From positions 1 to 18,396 of the forward strand of contig JAYVJV010000145.1 in the NCBI GenBank assembly GCA_043769005.1: a DNA stretch of 18,396 nt, in the 5' to 3' direction. The notes beneath the pieces were generated by a model. It did no database searches, had not been told where the DNA came from, and worked only from the letters and a program-made list of their open reading frames with translations. Source of the DNA: JAAFIP01 sp043769005 (GTDB lineage Bacteria; Pseudomonadota; Gammaproteobacteria; Burkholderiales; Burkholderiaceae_C). A program made the translations under genes and the position numbers. Of this stretch, positions 7,313 through 14,041 are shown piece after piece. Within the stretch, counting starts at the first letter, position 1. Each line of letters begins with the position of its first letter.

Positions 7313-9148
7313 ATGTTAAGACATTTTCGTTCTAGCTTGATATGCCTGCTCTGGAGCTTGTGCTTGGCGCATGCTGCGCTTGCACAGGAAGCGGACAATG
7401 GCTTGAAGCTTGCCATGCCAATGCAATGGCAAGTGCTGCCTGAAGCCGCTGTTGGCAGCCCATTGGATTTAGAGAGCCCCACAGCGGCGCAGGGGTTTAA
7501 AGACCTTACCAGCGACACCGTCCTGCCCACGGCTTTAGGCCAAACCGTCTGGCTGCGCTTTGCGCTGCCCACCACGGCGATGGCGCAAACGTGGTACCTG
7601 CGTATCCCGCGCCTGCGTTTAGACCAGGCCACGCTGTATTTTATGGATGACAAAAACCGCTGGAGCGCTCAAACGGCAGGCATGAACGTCCCGGTGGTTC
7701 AATGGCCCGTGCCCACGCGCCTGCCCAGCTTTCAATTGAGCACGCGCGCCGATCACATCCAAACCTATTACCTCAAACTCCAAAATTTCACGCCCTTCGC
7801 CGAGCACCCAGAGTTCATCTCGCCGGTGGAGTACATTGTGTCGGCCTCGCTGACAGGCGGCCTGGTGGGCTTGATGTTAGGGCTGTTTGGCTTGCTCACT
7901 GTGCTCAGCCTCATGACCGCGCTCTTGTACCGCAACAGCCATTTTGCGTGGTTTGCGCTGTTTGTTGTGTCGCTGTTGGCAACGCAACTGATATTGATTG
8001 GCTTTGCCGGGCAGCGCATCTGGCCGCGCAGTATGTACCTCAATCAGATCATGCACTGGGTCAGCGCGCTATGGGCACTGGCCGCCTGCCTGTGGTTCAT
8101 TTTGCAAATCAGCTATGCCAAACAGGCCTTTGTGTACATCTACCGCATCTCGCTGGGGGTTATTGCGCTGCTGCTGCTGTGCTCGGCTGTATATGCTGCC
8201 CTGAACCTGGACGTACTACGCGATTCTTTGTCCGCGATTGCAGCGCTAACGATCGCGTGGAGCCTGGGTTGCCTGGTATGGATGGCTTGGCGTGCCCAGC
8301 CCTGGCTCTGGGTGGTAGTGGCTGGATTTTCGCCTTTGGCGGCGGCGATGACGACCCGCCTGGCCTATGCCTTTGGCTGGGTAGCGCGGATCGAAGCGAC
8401 GCAGCTTTGGGGCATCATTGTGAGCATCATCGGCATGATGGTGATCTATGCTGGCCTGATTATGCGCAACCGCGACACCTTTGCCGCCTTGCAGCGCGAA
8501 AGCGCGCTATCGCACACCGACCTGGCCACGGGCCTGACCGCTGCCCACATGGCCTTAGCGCGCCTGCCCCGCGTCATGGCACGCAGCGCGCGCGCGGGTG
8601 AGGCTTGCGGGGTGGTAATGCTGCACTGGACAGAGTTTAAAAAACAGCTAGACCCTTTAAGCACCGTCCACAGAGACGTGGTGCTGACCCAGCTGGGCAC
8701 CCGGCTGCGCAAACTGTCGCGCTATATTGACACCGTGGCGCGCCTGGATGATGACCATTTTTTGCTGATTTTAGAGTCGCCCGTCACGCGTGACTTTCTC
8801 ACTGCACTGGGCACCAAAATTCTCACCGCCTGCATGCGTCCTGTAGACCAGTTCAGCAATGGAGCGGCTTTCAATGTCCATTTGGCTATGTGGATCAATA
8901 CAGACAAGCCTTTGACTGCCCAGGCCCTGATCGAGGCTCTGCGTACCCGGCTGAACCAGATGGGCCACGGCACGCAGCGCAAAATACAGTTTGTCGACTC
9001 GCCCACGAGCTCGCGCATGGACGAAGGCGTAGCCGCAGACTCCACCCAGGCCACGGATCGCAGCTCGATGTTAGAAAAAATCAATGCGCTTGAAATCGAC
9101 ACACTGTCGGGCCTGAAACGCAAAGCATCAATAGAAGCGCGAGAATAA
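7313..9148 (+). CDS. 7TMR-DISM receptor with degenerate GGDEF-like domain (paralogue 2)
   Basis: Probable membrane receptor of 611 residues, similar along its whole length to the preceding gene. The order is signal peptide (MLRHFRSSLICLLW.. ending AALAQ), a DISMED2-like periplasmic domain (VWLRFALP, WYLRIPRL, ATLYFMDD, TYYLKLQ), seven hydrophobic helices from about residue 183, then a GGDEF-like domain starting DLATGLT. The signature again reads DDDHF (479-483) in the context RLDDDHFLLILESP, and both copies share the tail EALRTRLNQMGxGTxRxxQFVDS and a short C-terminal KINAxE segment. The ATG at 7313 is chosen because it directly precedes the signal peptide; the frame is open back to 7253. The gene ends three bases from the convergent Bug gene. 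The ligand is unknown. Confidence 0.85.
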   Translation: MLRHFRSSLICLLWSLCLAHAALAQEADNGLKLAMPMQWQVLPEAAVGSPLDLESPTAAQGFKDLTSDTVLPTALGQTVWLRFALPTTAMAQTWYLRIPRLRLDQATLYFMDDKNRWSAQTAGMNVPVVQWPVPTRLPSFQLSTRADHIQTYYLKLQNFTPFAEHPEFISPVEYIVSASLTGGLVGLMLGLFGLLTVLSLMTALLYRNSHFAWFALFVVSLLATQLILIGFAGQRIWPRSMYLNQIMHWVSALWALAACLWFILQISYAKQAFVYIYRISLGVIALLLLCSAVYAALNLDVLRDSLSAIAALTIAWSLGCLVWMAWRAQPWLWVVVAGFSPLAAAMTTRLAYAFGWVARIEATQLWGIIVSIIGMMVIYAGLIMRNRDTFAALQRESALSHTDLATGLTAAHMALARLPRVMARSARAGEACGVVMLHWTEFKKQLDPLSTVHRDVVLTQLGTRLRKLSRYIDTVARLDDDHFLLILESPVTRDFLTALGTKILTACMRPVDQFSNGAAFNVHLAMWINTDKPLTAQALIEALRTRLNQMGHGTQRKIQFVDSPTSSRMDEGVAADSTQATDRSSMLEKINALEIDTLSGLKRKASIEARE

Positions 9149-9151
9149 AAC

Positions 9152-10159
9152 CTAGTCCACCTTGGCACCACTGCGCTTGACGGGCTGTTCGTACTTGGCC
9201 AGCTCGCGCAGCATGGTGGCCGCAAACCCTGCGCTGCTGGTGGGCACGGGTTCGGCCATCAGGCTGGCAAAGCGCTGCTTGACGGGCTCCGACTGCAAGG
9301 CCTGCACAAAGGCCTGGTTGTATTTTTCTATCAGCTCGGGCGCTGTGGTCTTGGGCGCTACCAGGCCCCACCAGGTGTCCACTTCAAAACCTTTGTAGGT
9401 CTCGGCAACCGCTGGCACATCGGGCAGGGCGGCACTGCGCTGGGCGCTGGTGACCGCCAGGGCTTTGAGCTTGCCTGCACGGATGTTGGCCGCTGCGGTG
9501 GCCAGGTTGTCAAAATTGAAGTCCACCTGCCCCGACAGCAGAGCCAACTGCGCCGGGTTGCCGCCGTTGTAGGGAATATGCACCACAAACAAGCCCGCCT
9601 GCTGCTTGAACATCTCGCCTGCCAAATGCCCGCCGCTGCCATTGCCGCCGCTACCGTAGTTAAGCTGACCAGGATGGGCCTTGGCATAGCGCACCAAGTC
9701 AGCCAGGTTGTTGATACGAAGGCGCGTGGCGGTGTCGGCATTCATCACCAGCACATTGGGCACGCGCACCATTTGCGTGATGGCAGCAAAGTCGGTGCCT
9801 GCGTTGTAGGGCATCTTACGGTACAGCCACGGGTTGATGGCGTGGGTGGCCAAGGCCGCTATGCCAATGGTCAAGCCATCGGGCGCGGCCTTGGCCACGG
9901 CATCAGCCCCGATGTTGCCGCCCGCGCCGGGACGGTTGTCGACGATGACCGTGCCCAAGCTGTCTTTAACGCGCTCGGCCAGTAGCCGTGCGGTCACGTC
10001 GATAGGCCCACCCGCTGCATAGGGCACCACCAGACGAATCGGCTTTTGCGCCGCACTGGGTGCCACCGTTTGTTGTGCAAATGATGCTGTAGCCCAATAA
10101 AATATAGTGTAAGCAGCTATTGATTTAATAGCGAATATTGGCTTGGTAAACGTATGCAT
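9152..10159 (-). CDS. Bug-family (TctC) periplasmic solute-binding protein 1
   Basis: Extracytoplasmic binding protein of the tripartite tricarboxylate transporter receptor family (Bug), 335 residues, normal length. The signal peptide runs from MHTFTKPIFAIKSIA to about ASFAQ. Family motifs follow: KPIRLVVPYAAGGPIDVTAR, IVDNRPGAGGNIGADAVAKAAPDG, NYGSGGNGSGGHLAGEMFK, HIPYNGGNPAQLALLSGQVD and LAVTSAQRSAALPDVPAVAE. GGGGAG stands seven bases before the ATG. It lies 13 bases after the second Bug gene and is probably co-transcribed with it. No TctA or TctB membrane gene is in the window, as is common for orphan Bug proteins in this family of bacteria. The ligand, usually a carboxylate or aromatic acid, cannot be predicted. 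The signal peptide is encoded by a copy of the 46-bp dispersed repeat. Confidence 0.92.
   Translation of the reverse strand: MHTFTKPIFAIKSIAAYTIFYWATASFAQQTVAPSAAQKPIRLVVPYAAGGPIDVTARLLAERVKDSLGTVIVDNRPGAGGNIGADAVAKAAPDGLTIGIAALATHAINPWLYRKMPYNAGTDFAAITQMVRVPNVLVMNADTATRLRINNLADLVRYAKAHPGQLNYGSGGNGSGGHLAGEMFKQQAGLFVVHIPYNGGNPAQLALLSGQVDFNFDNLATAAANIRAGKLKALAVTSAQRSAALPDVPAVAETYKGFEVDTWWGLVAPKTTAPELIEKYNQAFVQALQSEPVKQRFASLMAEPVPTSSAGFAATMLRELAKYEQPVKRSGAKVD
10087..10132 (+). repeat. 46-bp dispersed repeat, copy in Bug gene 1
   Basis: The segment starts CTGTAGCCCAATAAAATATA and ends TTAATAGC, with the core GTAAGCAGCTATTGA. It matches the copies at 11096-11141 and 17620-17665 over the same 46 bases with few differences. 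The right end folds into a perfect hairpin, GCTATT/AATAGC around GATTT. Read on the - strand it encodes AIKSIAAYTIFYWAT, the hydrophobic core of the Bug signal peptide. Confidence 0.8.
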
Positions 10160-10172
10160 ACAGTCTCCCCAC

Positions 10173-11198
10173 TCAATCGAGCTTGGCGCCAGAGCGTTTG
10201 ATAATCGGTTGCCACTTGCTGCCCTCGTCTGCGATCAGCTTGGCAAACTGCTCGGGGCTGCCGCCCACCGCTTCGAGTCCGGCAGACTTCAGGCGCTCTT
10301 GCACTTGTGGTTCTTTCAAGGCGGCGTTCAGCGCTGTGTTGATGCGATCTACCGTGGCGCGCGGCGTGCCTGCGGCCACTAACACGCCGTTCCAGGCCAG
10401 GGCTTCAAAACCTTTGAACTCAGCCAATCCGCTTTCGGCCACGGTGGGCACCTCGGGCATCAGGGCAAAGCGCTGCGTGCCTGTGACGGCAATGGCCTTG
10501 AGGCGACCCTGCTTGATCTGCGGGATGATGACCGTGGGCACCGTGGCCAATATCTGCGTGTCGCCACTGGCCACCGACAGCACGGCGGGCGGGCCACCGT
10601 TGAACGGAATGTGCACGGCAAACGCGCCCGTGAGCGCCTTGACATACTCCATCGTCAAATGCGACGAGCTGCCGTTGCCGACCGAGGCAAAGTTGTACTT
10701 GCCGGGGTTGGCTTTGAGCACCTGCACCAACTCGCGCGCAGTGTTTGCTGGAAAGCTGGCGTTGACCGCAATCACGTTGGGCTGCGAGGTGGTGAGCATC
10801 ACCGGCTGCAAATCGGTACGCGGGTTATACGGCAGTTTGCTGTACAAAAACGGCGCGTAGGCCACCGGGCCGTTAAAGCCCAGCAGCCAGGTGTGGCCGT
10901 CGGGCGCGCTCTTGGCCACTTCATTGGCGCCCACAGTGCCGCCCGCCTGCGGACGGTTCTCGATGACGATGGGTTGGCCCAGCGTATCTTTGAGCTTGTC
11001 CTGCATCGAGCGGGCAATCACATCCAGCGACGAGCCTGCGGGAGCGACGACGATCCAGCGGATAGGTTTAGCTGGAAAATTTTGAGCAAAAGAGACTGCA
11101 GCCCAACAAAATATGGCGTAAGCAGCTACTAATTTTATAGCATTTTTCATACTGAAATAACGTGATGGAATGGCTGGCGTAGTAAGGATGGCTGGCAT
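10173..11198 (-). CDS. Bug-family (TctC) periplasmic solute-binding protein 2
   Basis: Second Bug-type binding protein, 341 residues. The signal peptide core AIKLVAAYAIFCWAAVSFAQ is followed by KPIRWIVVAPAGSSLDVIAR, IVIENRPQAGGTVGANEVAKSAPDG, FASVGNGSSSHLTMEYVKALTG, HIPFNGGPPAVLSVASGDTQI and IAVTGTQRFALMPEVPTVAESG, all family hallmarks. It is a distant paralogue of the neighbouring Bug gene, and both end in KRSGAKxD. Two starts are possible: the ATG at 11198 with GAGG six bases upstream (chosen), or the ATG at 11150, which gives a shorter signal peptide but has no ribosome site. It lies 44 bases after the reductase gene on the same strand. The membrane partners are not present and the ligand is unknown. 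Confidence 0.9.
   Translation of the reverse strand: MPAILTTPAIPSRYFSMKNAIKLVAAYAIFCWAAVSFAQNFPAKPIRWIVVAPAGSSLDVIARSMQDKLKDTLGQPIVIENRPQAGGTVGANEVAKSAPDGHTWLLGFNGPVAYAPFLYSKLPYNPRTDLQPVMLTTSQPNVIAVNASFPANTARELVQVLKANPGKYNFASVGNGSSSHLTMEYVKALTGAFAVHIPFNGGPPAVLSVASGDTQILATVPTVIIPQIKQGRLKAIAVTGTQRFALMPEVPTVAESGLAEFKGFEALAWNGVLVAAGTPRATVDRINTALNAALKEPQVQERLKSAGLEAVGGSPEQFAKLIADEGSKWQPIIKRSGAKLD
11096..11141 (+). repeat. 46-bp dispersed repeat, copy in Bug gene 2
   Basis: The segment begins CTGCAGCCCAACAAAATATG, has the core GCGTAAGCAGCTACTAA and ends TTTATAGC. It aligns without gaps with the copies at 10087 and 17620. Read on the - strand it gives AIKLVAAYAIFCWAA, again the hydrophobic core of a Bug signal peptide. 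Confidence 0.8.
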
Positions 11199-11204
11199 GG
11201 GTTA

Positions 11205-11208
11205 CCTC
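11205..11208 (-). promoter_or_regulatory. Ribosome-binding site deciding the start of Bug gene 2
   Basis: On the - strand GAGG stands six bases before the ATG at 11198 (GAGGTAACCCATG). The alternative ATG at 11150 has no such site, so the longer signal peptide is preferred. Confidence 0.6.
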
Positions 11209-11242
11209 GGGCAATAAAAAAAACGTCGCTGCTTGCGCCAAT

Positions 11243-12277
11243 TTATGCCCGGGCTTTGTCGGCTTCCGTCACAAACGAATCGGCATAGAACTCGTCTGCG
11301 GGCAGGCCGCTACGCTCTACAAAATCTTTCTGCGCCGAGTCCACCACAATCGGCGCGCCGCAGGCATAGACCTGGTGGCCGCGCAGGTCGGCAAAGTCTT
11401 GCAGCACGGCGCGGTGTACAAAGCCGGTGCGGCCCGTCCATGCGTCTTCGGGCAGCGCATCCGAGATGACGGGCACGTATTTCAAGTGGGGCATCTTGGC
11501 GACCTGCTCCAGCACCCAGTCGTTCATGTACAGGTCGGCCGGGCGGCGGCCACCCCAGTACAGCACGGCGGGGCGGGTGACGTTTTTAAACTGCATATCC
11601 TCGATCAACGCCTTGATGGGCGCAAAGCCCGTGCCCGAGGCCAGCAGCACCATGGGCTTATCAGACTCGCGCAAATAAAAGCTGCCAAACGGCCCTTCGA
11701 TGCGCATGATTTCTTTTTCTTTCATCGCGCCAAAAGCATGGTCGGTAAATTTACCGCCCGGCATGTGGCGGATGTGCAGCTCAATCCCCGGTGTCTCGGC
11801 CTGGGTGTGCGCGGCATTGCCCATGCTGTAGCTGCGCCGAGCGCCGTCGCGCAAGATCACCTCAATGTATTGCCCTGCGTGGTACTGAAAGGTATCGGCA
11901 GCAGGCAGCTGCAAGCGCACCAGCATCACGTCGTGCGATTTTTTCTCCATCAGCGTCACGCGGGACGGCATTTTTTTGATGGGGAAGGCCCCCGCCTCGG
12001 TCACCTGGCGGCTCTCCAGCACCACATCGCTGTGCGGTATGCCGCAGCAGGTCAGCATGTAGCCGTTGGCTTCTTCGATGTCGCTCAGCGCCTTAGCTTG
12101 GTGCGGGCCGTGCGTCACGCTGCCTGAGACCAGCTTGCATTTGCAGGAGCCGCAGGCCCCGTCTTTGCAGCCATAGGGCAGGCCAATGCCCTGGGCAATG
12201 CCTGCGGCCAAAATGGCCTGATCGGGGTTGACGCTGAAGCTGCGGCCGCTAGGCTGCACGGTAACGGTAAAAGACAT
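11243..12277 (-). CDS. NADH-dependent 2Fe-2S flavoprotein reductase (CDP-6-deoxy-delta-3,4-glucoseen reductase-like)
   Basis: Electron-transfer reductase of 344 residues that moves electrons from NAD(P)H through FAD to a plant-type 2Fe-2S centre. The N-terminal ferredoxin domain carries C37-x4-C42-x2-C45 and C77. The FAD-binding part has RSYS (148-151) and GPFGSFYLR (195-203). The NAD-binding part has GTGFAPI (215-221) and YACGAP (304-309). This domain order matches AscD/RfbI-type and oxygenase reductases; the sugar-reductase name is often given to such proteins, but no deoxysugar genes are nearby, so the true electron acceptor is open. The start at 12277 is chosen because the ferredoxin domain begins there and AGGA stands eight bases upstream; the frame stays open to 12805 only as antisense to the epimerase gene. 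Two Bug genes follow on the same strand. Confidence 0.9.
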   Translation of the reverse strand: MSFTVTVQPSGRSFSVNPDQAILAAGIAQGIGLPYGCKDGACGSCKCKLVSGSVTHGPHQAKALSDIEEANGYMLTCCGIPHSDVVLESRQVTEAGAFPIKKMPSRVTLMEKKSHDVMLVRLQLPAADTFQYHAGQYIEVILRDGARRSYSMGNAAHTQAETPGIELHIRHMPGGKFTDHAFGAMKEKEIMRIEGPFGSFYLRESDKPMVLLASGTGFAPIKALIEDMQFKNVTRPAVLYWGGRRPADLYMNDWVLEQVAKMPHLKYVPVISDALPEDAWTGRTGFVHRAVLQDFADLRGHQVYACGAPIVVDSAQKDFVERSGLPADEFYADSFVTEADKARA

Positions 12278-12365
12278 GTGAAAAATCCTGTGAGCAGCGG
12301 GCAAATGGCTTGCACGCTGGCTTTGGTATGCTGGGAGCTGGATTAGCCCTTCCAATCCCCCTATT

Positions 12366-13451
12366 TTGCCTTCAAACCAATCCCCCTTGGGTGCCCTGCC
12401 CGCCCGCTTTCGCCGCCCGCGCGTATTGATCGTCGGTTGCGGCGATGTGGGGCTGCGCGTGGCGCGGGATTTGACTGCGCCGCTGACAGTGACGACGCAC
12501 CCGTTGGGCACAGCATTGACACTGACCACGCTGCCCCCACCCAGCGCCGCACCTTCACCCAGCGCCGCACCCAGCGCCACGCGCAGCCGGGTGCGCGTGC
12601 TGGCCTTGACATCGTCCCCCGAGCGCGTGGCGCAGCTGCGCTCGCAGGGCCTGGTGCCTCTACAGGGCAATCTGGACACACCCGCCACGCTGGCGCGCCT
12701 GTCGGGCATAGCCACCCACATCGTGCATATGGCACCGCCCCCCAGCGATGGCAAAACGACCGGGCGAGAAGGCGACGCAGCCCAATGGTGGCGCGACCCC
12801 CGCACCCAGCACCTGCTGCAAGCCCTGCGCAGGCGCTCGCCGCCGCGCAGCCTGGTCTACGGCTCTACCAGCGGGGTGTACGGCGACTGCGGCGGTGCCT
12901 GGGTCAATGAAGCCCGCCCCGTGCAGCCGCACACCCCACGCGCCCAGCGCCGCGTGGATGCCGAGCGGCTGCTGCGCCACTACGGCCGCGCAAGCGGTGT
13001 GCGTGCCAGCATCCTGCGCATCCCCGGCATCTATGCGCCAGACCGCGAGGGCGGCACGCCCCGCCCGCGCCTGCTCAAAGGCACGCCCGTGCTGCGAGCC
13101 GAGGACGATGTCTACACCAACCACATCCACGCTGACGACCTGGCCCGCGCCACGATTGCCGCCCTGTGGCACGGCAAGCCCCAGCGCGCCTACAACGTGA
13201 GCGACGACACCCAGCTCAAAATGGGCGACTATTTTGATGCCGCCGCCGACCTGTACAACCTGCCCCGCCCACCGCGCGTAGCACGCGGCGCGGCGCAAGA
13301 GCAGTTACCGCTGATGCTGCTCTCGTTCATGAGTGAATCGCGCAGACTGGACAACACGCGGATGAAGGAGGAGCTGCGTGTGGCACTGCATTTTGGTGAC
13401 GTGCGGGCCGGTTTGCGGGCTGGGATGGAACCCGAGTTGCTGCTTATTTAG
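12366..13451 (+). CDS. NAD-dependent epimerase/SDR-family protein
   Basis: Rossmann-fold protein of the extended SDR / NAD-dependent epimerase type. Seen are the dinucleotide-binding start VLIVGCGDVGLRVARD, LALTSSPERVAQLRSQGLVPLQGNLD, HMAPPPSDGKT, the active-site region VYGSTSGVYGDCGGAWVNE, RILRIPGIYAPDREGG and TNHIHADDLARA. This resembles the YeeZ-like group, whose substrate is unknown. The start is uncertain: there is no in-frame ATG or GTG upstream of the Rossmann motif, only TTG codons at 12366, 12387 and 12426, none with a clear ribosome site. A Pro/Ala/Thr-rich insert of about 40 residues follows the first helix (bases about 12475-12590). The last residues and the stop codon lie in a dispersed-repeat copy. 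It is divergent from the reductase gene, 88 bases away. Confidence 0.82.
   Translation: MPSNQSPLGALPARFRRPRVLIVGCGDVGLRVARDLTAPLTVTTHPLGTALTLTTLPPPSAAPSPSAAPSATRSRVRVLALTSSPERVAQLRSQGLVPLQGNLDTPATLARLSGIATHIVHMAPPPSDGKTTGREGDAAQWWRDPRTQHLLQALRRRSPPRSLVYGSTSGVYGDCGGAWVNEARPVQPHTPRAQRRVDAERLLRHYGRASGVRASILRIPGIYAPDREGGTPRPRLLKGTPVLRAEDDVYTNHIHADDLARATIAALWHGKPQRAYNVSDDTQLKMGDYFDAAADLYNLPRPPRVARGAAQEQLPLMLLSFMSESRRLDNTRMKEELRVALHFGDVRAGLRAGMEPELLLI
12537..12583 (+). repeat. Short tandem repeat in the epimerase gene
   Basis: The unit CACCCAGCGCCGCACC occurs about two and a half times and encodes PSAAPSPSAAPSA. It lies inside a low-complexity insert between the first helix and the second strand of the Rossmann fold, and probably arose by slippage. 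Confidence 0.6.
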
Positions 13452-13484
13452 TAGCTGTTTACACTTTATTTTATTGGTTTGCAG
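13442..13484 (-). repeat. Dispersed repeat copy at the 3' end of the epimerase gene
   Basis: On the + strand this reads TTTAGTAGCTGTTTACACTT and then TATTTTATTGGTTTGCAGC. It is the reverse complement of the repeat at 17620 with a small deletion at the left and several substitutions. It contains the TAG stop of the epimerase gene (13449-13451). Confidence 0.65.
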
Positions 13485-13580
13485 CTTTATTATGCAAAAA
13501 ATATTGCACAAAATGAGTGGTTTTTTTGAGATGGTTTTCAAACGCAAAGATTTAAAACTTTTAGAGTCTGAGTTTGTAGC

Positions 13581-13654
13581 GGCGGCATAGCGTATGCCAA
13601 CCGCCCTCATACTGGAGTACCAGAAATCGGTCGGTCGGCATACGCTATGCCGCC
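13581..13654. repeat. Large imperfect hairpin with apical stem-loop
   Basis: Arms of 23 bases (13581-13603 and 13632-13654) pair with one mismatch; the shared core is GGCATAGCGTATGCC. Just outside, TTTGT (13573-13577) and ACAAA (13660-13664) can extend the stem across a bulge. In the loop CTGG-AGTA-CCAG (13612-13623) forms a second perfect hairpin at the tip. No T-run follows, so it is not a standard terminator. It may be a REP-like or MITE-like element or a structured RNA. Confidence 0.8.
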
Positions 13655-13859
13655 TGCACACAAAGTAGCGCTCTACCCGTAGTCGCCCAATTGCCTGACA
13701 GAAAACTACCGGTAGCGCGCCACCATGGCCGCCACCATCACCCAGCTACAGAAAAAATTGCAGGCCAAGCAGCGGCGAATGATTTGAAGACGGTCTAGGC
13801 ATTTAAGAGGCGCAAGCATATCCACCTTGGCTGGCAAGCGGCGAGCGAACGGGAGTGCG

Positions 13860-13885
13860 CTGCAAAAAACTTCCGCAAATACGCG
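13860..13885 (+). repeat. Left arm of inverted repeat flanking the HNH gene
   Basis: The core ACTTCCGCAAATACGCG reappears in inverted orientation at 14751-14774 (CGCGTGTTTTGCGGAAGTTT), with one substitution and small gaps. Similarity seems to continue weakly on both sides. Confidence 0.45.
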
Positions 13886-13978
13886 CCCAGTATTTGTAGT
13901 CCTCACTAGTCCCCTCCACGCCTTGCTACAGTTATTCGTCTGGAATTTTTCAAAAGCGAAACGACAATAGGCGATGTA

Positions 13979-14041
13979 ATGTTTACGCTCAAGGATATTA
14001 AGGAGACTGGTTTCACTCTTATCATACGTAGCTATAAATGA
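13979..14041 (+). CDS. Possible 20-residue leader ORF overlapping the HNH gene
   Basis: The frame encodes MFTLKDIKETGFTLIIRSYK and ends in TGA overlapping the HNH start by four bases (ATGA), a typical arrangement for translational coupling. The HNH start has no close ribosome site; the nearest AGGAG (14001-14005) lies 32 bases upstream, inside this frame. It may be a leader peptide, the front part of a frameshifted HNH gene, or chance. Confidence 0.3.
   Translation: MFTLKDIKETGFTLIIRSYK

Larger units (their letters stand above)
13452..14037. other. AT-richer intergenic patch without a confident gene
   Basis: This 586-base stretch is visibly richer in A and T than the flanking genes. It holds a dispersed-repeat copy at its left edge, a 32-codon open frame (13492-13590, starting MQKILHKMSGFFEMVFKRKD), a long hairpin (13581-13654), one arm of an inverted repeat (13860-13885) and a 20-codon open frame overlapping the HNH gene. 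A 66-codon frame on the - strand (13706-13906) has no recognisable product. Confidence 0.6.

Noticed and set aside
11163..11200. Two copies of GCCAGCCAT near the Bug 2 start
   Set aside because: They are too short to distinguish from chance or a small duplication within the leader.
12278..12805. N-terminal extension of the reductase frame on the - strand
   Set aside because: It is antisense to the epimerase gene; the ferredoxin domain begins exactly at the Met at 12277 with AGGA upstream.
13581..13654. Integron attC site
   Set aside because: The hairpin is long and nearly perfect but lacks the RYYYAAC and GTTRRRY boxes, and no integrase or cassette series is present.
13706..13906. 66-codon - strand frame in the AT-rich patch
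   Set aside because: No ribosome site or family features; it covers the inverted-repeat arm and is more likely non-coding.
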